Below, piece after piece: positions 6,582-10,387 of a stretch of DNA of 10,387 nucleotides. The position numbers and the translations under genes are program-made. Every line of letters begins with the position of its first letter. Positions within the stretch are counted from its first letter, which is position 1. A model generated the notes under the pieces. The model was not told where the DNA came from and searched no databases. It saw nothing but the letters and a program-made list of their open reading frames with translations. The stretch spans positions 1 to 10,387 of the forward strand of contig DATKLX010000104.1 of NCBI GenBank assembly GCA_035542155.1, read 5' to 3'. Source of the stretch: DATKLX01 sp035542155 (lineage in GTDB: Bacteria; Chloroflexota; Anaerolineae; Anaerolineales; Anaerolineaceae).

Positions 6582-7541
6582 CTATGCTTCGGATTTTTCT
6601 TCAGTTTCTTCTTCGCCTTCTTCTTCGGCTTCCTCTTCTTTAATGTCTTCATCGGCATCAACCCGGGTCTCGACCGGGGCGGAAATCTCTATGCGCGGAG
6701 CAGCGGCGCTGCTCATCTTCGCCAGGGTGGATTCGCCGAGAAGGTCTTTATCCTCCATCTCGACCTCCATTTCTATCCGCGGGCGCGGTGGGGCCTGGGT
6801 TGTGGTGGCTGGAGCAGCGGCCAGCGCCTCTTCTTCCTCGGTGAATTCTTCCTTGCGCATCGCCTTGCCTTCGATCACCGCGTCAGCGATCTTGCCGACC
6901 AGCAGCTTGATGGCTCGGATGGCATCGTCGTTGGAGGGGATCACGTAGTCCACGCCGCGCGGATCGCAGTTGGTGTCGACCAGGGCGATCACGGGGACGT
7001 TGGTCAGGTTGGCCTCGTGGACGGCGGTTTCTTCACGGACCACGTCGACGATGAAGACCAGATCGGGGAGCTTCTTCATCATGCGTACGCCGCTAAGGCG
7101 GATGAGCAGGCGGTTGATCTCGCGCTCGATCAACAGGCCTTCCTTCTTGGTCAGCCGGTTGATCTCGCCGGTATCGCGCATCTTCTCGAGCCGGTCGAGC
7201 TCGGTGATCCGCTGGTACATGGTCACCCAGTTGGTGAGCATGCCGCCCAGCCAGCGCTCGGTGACATAAGGCATGCCGGCGCGGATGGCTTCTTCCTTGA
7301 TCGTTTCCTGAGCCTGGCGCTTGGTGCCGACGAAGAGAACGGTGCCGCCGTTGGCGACCGTGTCGCGGACCACGTTGTAGGCCTGGTTGAGGGATTTTAC
7401 CGTTTGTTGTAAATCAATGATGTGGATGCCGTTGCGCTCGGTGAAGATGTACGGGCGCATGTGGGGGTTCCACTTGTTGGTGCGGTGCCCAAAGTGGACG
7501 CCGCTTTCCAGCAAGGCTTTCATGGACACGACTGTAGCCAT
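6582..7541 (-). CDS. rpsB: 30S ribosomal protein S2 with long acidic C-terminal extension
   Basis: S2 binds the 30S subunit near the head-body junction. The start is ATG 7541 because AAAGGAGA lies 6 nt upstream and the protein then begins MATVVSMKALLESGVHFGHRT; a frame continuing to 7697 adds an unrelated N-terminus. The 319 residues comprise a core (about 1-229) with GVHFGHRTNKWNP, FVGTKRQAQE, YVTERWLGGMLTN and ALVDTNCDPRGVDYVIPSNDDAIRAI. After it comes a roughly 90-residue extension: an Ala/Thr/Pro linker (241-253), two PRIE copies (254 and 282) around an EMEDKDLLGESTLAKM stretch, and a nearly all-Glu/Asp/Lys tail (297-319). E. coli S2 has about 241 residues and lacks this. The gene is first in the housekeeping block, behind its own promoter and a structured leader. 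Confidence 0.96.
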   Translation of the reverse strand: MATVVSMKALLESGVHFGHRTNKWNPHMRPYIFTERNGIHIIDLQQTVKSLNQAYNVVRDTVANGGTVLFVGTKRQAQETIKEEAIRAGMPYVTERWLGGMLTNWVTMYQRITELDRLEKMRDTGEINRLTKKEGLLIEREINRLLIRLSGVRMMKKLPDLVFIVDVVREETAVHEANLTNVPVIALVDTNCDPRGVDYVIPSNDDAIRAIKLLVGKIADAVIEGKAMRKEEFTEEEEALAAAPATTTQAPPRPRIEMEVEMEDKDLLGESTLAKMSSAAAPRIEISAPVETRVDADEDIKEEEAEEEGEEETEEKSEA

Positions 7542-7694
7542 TTCAATTCTCCTTTGCGTTTGGCCTCCGCTTCCGTCACCCCGGACGGGCATCCTCGCAG
7601 GCTCCAGCCTGGGGGACACGCCCCGTTCGGTCGGGAAGCGTGTGAGATAAAAAGATGGGTTGCGACAAGATTGTTCCCGCCTGAAGCGGGAGCG
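7542..7694 (-). promoter_or_regulatory. Structured 5' leader of rpsB, possible S2 autoregulatory element
   Basis: This is the predicted untranslated leader between the rpsB promoter and its ATG, about 150 nt. From 5' to 3' on the - strand it contains a 6-bp hairpin (7691-7686 with 7680-7675, loop TTCAG). Three short GC-rich hairpins then follow almost back to back: 7624-7612 (GGGG/CCCC), 7611-7598 (CAGGC/GCCTG with loop TGGA) and 7588-7573 (CCGTC/GACGG). The last ends about 17 nt before the ribosome binding site (7555-7548). Several bacterial groups control rpsB through leader RNAs that bind S2. I do not recognise this as one of the described classes, so a regulatory role is inference. Confidence 0.45.
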
Positions 7695-7700
7695 CATGCA

Positions 7701-7730
7701 AGTATATCACAGGGGAATGGGATTCGTCCA
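7701..7730 (-). promoter_or_regulatory. Extended -10 promoter for the rpsB-tsf operon
   Basis: On the - strand, TATACT (7706-7701, 5/6 to TATAAT) is preceded by TGA, so it forms an extended -10 element (TGnTATACT). TGGACG (7730-7725, 4/6 to TTGACA) lies 18 nt upstream. Transcription would start near 7694. Its place ahead of rpsB, with no other same-strand gene upstream in the window, fits the main promoter of the block. Confidence 0.6.
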
Positions 7731-7770
7731 GGGAAAAAGCAAACGAGTACCGACCTTCGGCCGTTTCTTT

Positions 7771-7826
7771 CGTAGGGGCGAAGCAGTGCATTTCCATGCC
7801 TCCATCTACGACGGCCAGCTTCGCCC
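7771..7826. repeat. Intergenic inverted repeat between divergent promoters
   Basis: GGGCGAAGC (7776-7784) is perfectly complementary to GCTTCGCCC (7818-7826). In addition, CGTAG (7771-7775) is complementary to CTACG (7806-7810), but in an order that cannot nest with the first pair; the two pairings could only alternate or form a pseudoknot-like arrangement. The sequence lies in the 460-bp non-coding gap between rpsB and the DUF1801 locus. It resembles the 'GTAGGGGCGAAGC' intergenic repeats I associate with Chloroflexota genomes, from memory only. No open reading frame here looks real. Confidence 0.45.
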
Positions 7827-7925
7827 TCTTCGCTCTGCGCCAGATGAATCAAATATCTCCGGATAGGAGCCTGGATCAATCCGGTAATCTTCACAATGTT
7901 CCCCATCCGGTTCGCAGATCGAGCC

Positions 7926-7957
7926 TTGACCCATTGAGAGCCAGCCCTGTATATAAT
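7926..7957 (+). promoter_or_regulatory. Candidate promoter for the DUF1801 locus
   Basis: A perfect TATAAT (7952-7957) is preceded by TTGACC (7926-7931, 5/6 to TTGACA) at a longer-than-ideal spacing of 20 nt. An overlapping TATATA (7950-7955) would give 18 nt. Transcription would start near 7964, leaving a leader of about 38 nt before ATG 8002. The promoter looks intact although the gene it drives carries an early stop. Confidence 0.5.
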
Positions 7958-8001
7958 TCGGACAACCATTATGTGAAATTACCGGAAAGGATGGATTGGG
8001 A

Positions 8002-8358
8002 ATGGAAGCGAAACAACCTCAGCCCGCCACGGTCGACGAGTACATCGCGCGGCAACCCCAGGACGTGCAGCAGATCCTGGCCCGGATCCGTGCCGTGATC
8101 CGCTAAGCCGCTCCGGACGCCGAGGAAAAGATCAGCTACCAGATGCCGGGGTACTTCCTCAACGGCGGCCTGGTCTGGTTCTCGGCCAACAAACATCACA
8201 TTGGGCTGTATCCGCGCACGTCCGGGATGGAAAAGCTGGTCTCAGCCTACAAAGGGACCAAGGGCTCGGTGCACTTCCCCCTCAACGAACCCATCCCTTA
8301 CGAGCTGATCCATGAAATCGTCCGGGTCAGGTTGGCGGAAAACGAGAAAAAAGGTTAA
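8002..8358 (+). pseudogene. DUF1801 (YdhG-like) protein gene interrupted by one in-frame TAA
   Basis: ATG 8002 (GAAAGGA about 10 nt upstream) opens a frame of 119 codons including the stop, the normal size of this small family. Codon 35 (8104-8106) is TAA. On both sides the frame reads as one continuous DUF1801 protein: ATVDEYIARQP...ILARIRAVIR, stop, AAPDAEEKISYQMPGYF, then HHIGLYPRTSGMEKL, YKGTKGSVHFPLNEPIPYELI and a final VRVRLAENEKKG. Relatives often have Glu or Lys where the stop lies, so a single change from GAA or AAA would explain it. The family has a YjbR/CyaY-related fold and is of uncertain function; some members are described as iron chaperones. A second start inside the gene (ATG at about 8142) would give only a 71-residue fragment. 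This is either a recent nonsense mutation or a sequencing error, since the rest shows no decay. Confidence 0.8.
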
Positions 8359-8780
8359 CCCTGGAGGCTACTTCTTCACCCCGGCGATCTGCTGCATTCC
8401 CCAATCAGATCCTGGCTAAACCGGCGCGCGTCCATAGCCCGGCTCACCCGCCGGCGGTAATTCTCTACCGCCACGGCAGCCACCACTGGACCGCGTCAGG
8501 CATCCCCTACAAGGTTGACCTCAACATCATTAACTCTCCGGGGGATATCCTGATTTTCGATGCGGGCAGCACCCCACGCGTGGCGGTGAAAGGCTACGCC
8601 GGAGCGCAGTTGTTGGGCGGCGTGGTGGTCGAGATCGTTGTACCCAACTACGTCCACTTTGATGGGACCAGCTTCCAGTTCTGGGGAGTGTTTTTGCCTC
8701 TGGTGAGGAGAAAGCCCGCGACCTTACAGGTCGCTTTCACTGTCATCGATTCTGAAAAAGCGCATTTCCCCCGCCTATAA
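8316..8780 (+). pseudogene. C-terminal remnant of a probable secreted protein, no start codon
   Basis: This frame is open from 8316 to TAA 8778-8780, with no ATG, GTG or TTG until the internal GTG at 8580. Protein-like sequence is clear from about 8457: VILYRHGSHHWTASGIPYKV, then LNIINSPGDILIFDAGSTPR, a VKGYAGAQLLGGVVVEIVVP stretch and FDGTSFQFWGVFLPLV. It looks like beta-rich extracellular sequence, but I do not recognise a family. VFLPLV near the C-terminus (8688-8705) echoes VWLPLV near the N-terminus of the expansin that follows. The start of the frame overlaps the end of the DUF1801 locus, which suggests the N-terminal part was deleted. A short product from GTG 8580 (66 residues) is possible but has no evident ribosome binding site. 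Confidence 0.5.
8718..8737 (+). terminator. Weak hairpin near the end of the remnant
   Basis: GCGACC (8718-8723) pairs with GGTCGC (8729-8734) around the loop TTACA and is followed by TTTC. An outer AAA/TTT pair could extend it across an internal loop. It lies inside the remnant's reading frame, just before the expansin promoter, and might insulate the expansin from upstream transcription. The T-run is short, so this is tentative. Confidence 0.3.
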
Positions 8781-8781
8781 T
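8752..8781 (+). promoter_or_regulatory. Promoter for the expansin gene; -10 overlaps upstream stop codon
   Basis: A perfect TATAAT (8776-8781) has CTGAAA (8752-8757, 4/6 to TTGACA) 18 nt upstream. The -10 box contains the TAA stop (8778-8780) of the preceding remnant. Transcription would begin about 7 nt later, near 8788, only about 8 nt before ATG 8796. The mRNA would be almost leaderless, keeping at most AGGA as a ribosome binding site. Confidence 0.55.
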
Positions 8782-8795
8782 GGAGTCAGGAACCT

Positions 8796-9554
8796 ATGAA
8801 CAGGACCTGGCTTCATCTACCCTATCTGGCCGTCCTGGCGCTGCTGGCAGCCCTGGCGCCTGTGGGCGGCGCCCGCGCGCAGGCGCCGGATCCGGCGGTC
8901 AGCCCGCGGGTCTGGCTGCCGCTGGTGATAAGCGCGCCGCCCCCACCGGCTAACCCGGTCCACAACGGGATCGCGACCTATTACAATGCCACCGGGGATG
9001 GGGCCTGCATGTTTGGGGCCTCTCCCTCTGACCTCAACGTCGCGGCGATGAACGCCGAGGAATATAACAATGCCGCGTACTGCGGCGCGTATATTCACGT
9101 CAAAGGCCGTAAGGGGGAAGTGACCGTGCGCATCGTCGATCTGTGCCCGGAGTGCAAGGCCGGCCACCTCGACCTGAGCCAGGAGGCCTTCGCCCAGATC
9201 GACGACCTGCCCCTCGGGCGGGTCAACATCACCTGGCAGGTGATCAGCCCGCCCATCCCCGGCCCGATTGCGTATCATTATAAGGATGGCAGCAACCAAT
9301 GGTGGACGGCCGTTCAAATCCGCAATCACCGCAACCCCATCGCTAAATTCGAATACCGGACTTCCGGCGGCCAGTGGGTCACCGTGCCGCGCACATCATA
9401 TAACTACTTCGTCCAGACTAACCCGGGAATGGGAACGGGCCCGTATACCTTCCGCGTGACCGACGCCTACGGCAACATCCTCACCGACAGCGGCATCCCC
9501 TTCCAGGAGAACGGCACGTTCAACGGGACGGGGCAGTTCCCGCAAGGACCATAA
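8796..9554 (+). CDS. Secreted bacterial expansin (DPBB domain plus CBM63-like domain)
   Basis: Expansins loosen cellulose-containing walls without hydrolysis. The 252 residues comprise a signal peptide (1 to about 28, hydrophobic core LAVLALLAALAPVGG, cleavage near ARA-QA), a Pro-rich linker with RVWLPLV (38-44), a six-stranded double-psi beta-barrel (about 57-151) and a CBM63-like domain (about 156-240). The barrel has ATYYNATGDGACMFG and VRIVDLCPECKAGHLDLSQEAF; Asp115 matches the essential Asp of B. subtilis YoaJ (EXLX1) as I recall it. Cys71, Cys96, Cys117 and Cys120 could form disulfides. The second domain has SNQWWTAVQIRNHRNPIAKFEY (Trp169 and Trp170) and SYNYFV (Tyr202), matching the aromatic cellulose-binding surface of YoaJ. 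ATG 8796 has AGGA 4 nt upstream. It stands alone between a gene remnant and repeats, a setting consistent with acquisition by transfer. An RlpA-type protein is less likely because of the second domain. Confidence 0.88.
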   Translation: MNRTWLHLPYLAVLALLAALAPVGGARAQAPDPAVSPRVWLPLVISAPPPPANPVHNGIATYYNATGDGACMFGASPSDLNVAAMNAEEYNNAAYCGAYIHVKGRKGEVTVRIVDLCPECKAGHLDLSQEAFAQIDDLPLGRVNITWQVISPPIPGPIAYHYKDGSNQWWTAVQIRNHRNPIAKFEYRTSGGQWVTVPRTSYNYFVQTNPGMGTGPYTFRVTDAYGNILTDSGIPFQENGTFNGTGQFPQGP

Positions 9555-9565
9555 AATCAGTCATG

Positions 9566-9613
9566 TCATTGCGAGACCCCCTGGCGTTTTTCCAGGGGGT
9601 CGAAGCAATCTCC
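9566..9613. repeat. Palindromic intergenic repeat with long hairpin, possible expansin terminator
   Basis: TCATTGCGAG (9566-9575) and CGAAGCAATCTCC (9601-9613) flank a perfect 10-bp stem (9575-9584 with 9592-9601) whose 7-nt loop is CGTTTTT. ATTGC (9568-9572) also pairs with GCAAT (9605-9609), making one long hairpin. The outer sequences match the widespread 'CATTGCGAG ... CGAAGCAATCTC' intergenic element seen in many Chloroflexota and other genomes (from memory). It begins 12 nt after the expansin stop and may end its transcript, although no T-run follows on the + strand. Confidence 0.65.
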
Positions 9614-9802
9614 AAGACCACCAAGCAATTTTCCAGTGGATCAACGCTCTCTCAAGCGAAGTAATCTTCCTTTGGTCAGCCTGGAGACTATTTCATTGCG
9701 TTCGAGGGTATCGAGAAAACCGCTCCTCGCCCTCACCTGTCCTTGCACACTGGCATTGACATAAAGCGATGTTTCTTGCGTCTTCCTTCGTGGATGGCCC
9801 TT
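9614..9802. other. Non-coding stretch with decayed copies of the repeat element
   Basis: No convincing gene is present. Two degraded pieces of the neighbouring element can be seen. GCGAAGTAATCTTCC (9656-9670) resembles GCGAAGCAATCTCC, and GGAGACTATTTCATTGCG (9683-9700) resembles an inverted GGAGATTGCTTC followed by ATTGCG. They face each other around about 12 nt, as in a small palindromic element that has accumulated substitutions. Confidence 0.4.
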
Positions 9803-9842
9803 CAATCCTCAATCACCAACCAGCAATCTACAATCAGCAATT
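9803..9842. repeat. Heptanucleotide tandem repeat, six copies of CAATCnn
   Basis: CAATC or a one-base variant recurs exactly every 7 nt, at 9803, 9810, 9817 (CAACC), 9824, 9831 and 9838 (CAATT), with two variable bases between copies. On the - strand it reads GATTGnn and begins 2 nt after the stop codon of the CPBP gene. Seven-base tandem repeats of this sort (STRR) are described in cyanobacteria. Their function is unknown, and slippage is a simple origin. Confidence 0.7.
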
Positions 9843-9844
9843 CC

Positions 9845-10387
9845 TCACTTCACCAGGCTCATCAAAAACAGCAGCCCGACTACATCGGCCAGGAAATGGG
9901 CCGTCCAGGAGCAGAAGACGTTCTTCGTGCGGGCGAAAATCAACCCGTAAATCACGCTATCCACCAGCACCAGAGCCACATCGACCAGGACGACCAGGAA
10001 CGGGCCGGGCGTGTAGTGCATCAAGGCAAAAACCAGCGAGGACAGGCCGATGGCAGCCGGGATGGGGAGGAAGGCGCCGAGGCGGTTCTGAAAGAAGGCC
10101 CGGTAGATGACCTCCTCGCCCAGGGTGGCGATCAACAGGGAAATCACCACCGCGGCGCTCAAGGAGTGAGCGTCCAGCGGCAGGCGGGCCATGACGTGGG
10201 CGGAATATTCGGGGAGAAATAAGTAGGCGCCGTACACGGAAGCCGCCTGGAGCACCACGCCGACCAGCAGCACCCAGCCCAGGTTTTTGACAAGATCCCT
10301 GGGAAAAGCCTTGAGGTTGAATCCGTTTTCCGCCCAGGTGCGGCGCCGGAAGCGGCCTTCGATGATCATGTACGCGATCGGGATAAG
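9845..10387 (-). CDS. CPBP-family intramembrane metalloprotease, 5'-truncated by window edge
   Basis: The frame runs from the right edge to TGA 9845-9847. Six more in-frame residues (LIPIAY) precede the ATG at 10369, and the first hydrophobic helix of a typical member would lie beyond them, so the true start is probably outside the window. Counting from that Met, the visible 174 residues hold the three CPBP (CAAX protease, bacteriocin-processing; Abi) motifs: EEVIYR (85-90, the EExxxR glutamates and arginine), FALMH (114-118, FxxxH) and HFLAD (158-162). Helices lie at about 30-52, 70-88, 100-118, 124-147 and 152-172. Family knowledge: these membrane proteases process prenylated proteins or small peptides, and some act in bacteriocin immunity. 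The substrate here is unknown and no bacteriocin gene is visible nearby. Confidence 0.88.
   Translation of the reverse strand, partial: LIPIAYMIIEGRFRRRTWAENGFNLKAFPRDLVKNLGWVLLVGVVLQAASVYGAYLFLPEYSAHVMARLPLDAHSLSAAVVISLLIATLGEEVIYRAFFQNRLGAFLPIPAAIGLSSLVFALMHYTPGPFLVVLVDVALVLVDSVIYGLIFARTKNVFCSWTAHFLADVVGLLFLMSLVK

Noticed and set aside
5533..6948. 471-residue open frame on the + strand
   Set aside because: It runs antisense to pyrH, tsf and rpsB, all of which are certain. Its composition (Asp/His/Gly-rich, then Ser-rich) reflects the complementary codons, and no motif is recognisable.
7542..7697. In-frame upstream extension of rpsB to 7697
   Set aside because: The added 52 residues are not S2-like, and a good ribosome binding site lies just before ATG 7541.
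7520..7969. 149-residue frame on the - strand upstream of rpsB
   Set aside because: It overlaps the start of rpsB in another frame and crosses its promoter and structured leader. It has low-quality protein character and no ribosome binding site that I can see.
8002..8358. Programmed recoding at the in-frame stop
   Set aside because: The stop is TAA, not UGA, and I see no downstream stem-loop designed for read-through. Mutation or sequencing error is simpler.
8796..9554. RlpA-type septal lytic protein
   Set aside because: RlpA shares the DPBB fold, but the second domain here resembles CBM63 rather than SPOR, and the DLCPEC...DLS barrel motif is expansin-like.
9803..9842. CRISPR-like array
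   Set aside because: The unit is only 7 nt with 2-nt variable gaps, far too short for repeats and spacers, and no cas gene is present.

Overview
The window looks like a chromosomal stretch from a GC-rich bacterium, most likely Chloroflexota (Anaerolineae-like). This placement is inference. It rests on gene content, on a V-x-L-P-L-V motif in secreted proteins that I associate with this phylum, and on intergenic repeats of the 'CATTGCGAG ... CGAAGCAATCTC' type. No 16S rRNA or other decisive marker is present.

Layout. The left edge (1-647, + strand) holds the end of a SIMPL/DUF541 secreted protein. It converges on a 7-helix membrane protein of unknown function (734-1678, - strand), with a strong hairpin between them. 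From 7541 down to 1786 the - strand carries a core housekeeping block: rpsB, tsf, pyrH, frr, uppS, cdsA, then glpX. The first six sit close together (gaps of 17, 51, 79 and 16 nt, then an 11-bp overlap). They link ribosome assembly, elongation and recycling (S2, EF-Ts, RRF) with UMP phosphorylation and the first lipid-carrier and phospholipid steps (undecaprenyl diphosphate and CDP-diacylglycerol synthesis). A good extended -10 promoter and a roughly 150-nt hairpin-rich leader precede rpsB. A clear intrinsic terminator with a GAAA loop lies between tsf and pyrH, so the ribosomal-protein part can be expressed above the rest. glpX (class II fructose-1,6-bisphosphatase) follows cdsA after a 189-bp AT-rich gap and probably has its own promoter.

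The right third (7760-10387) is accessory in character. It contains an inverted repeat between divergent promoters, a DUF1801 gene broken by one in-frame TAA, the C-terminal remnant of a probable secreted protein, and an intact secreted two-domain bacterial expansin (DPBB plus CBM63-like). A repeat-rich intergenic stretch follows, with a long hairpin element, decayed copies of it and a heptanucleotide tandem repeat. The window ends in a CPBP-family membrane protease that runs off the right edge.

I see no CRISPR array, transposase, tRNA, rRNA or phage gene, and no clear new multi-gene system. The items most worth following up are the expansin with its near-leaderless promoter, the rpsB leader, the single-stop DUF1801 pseudogene, and the repeats.
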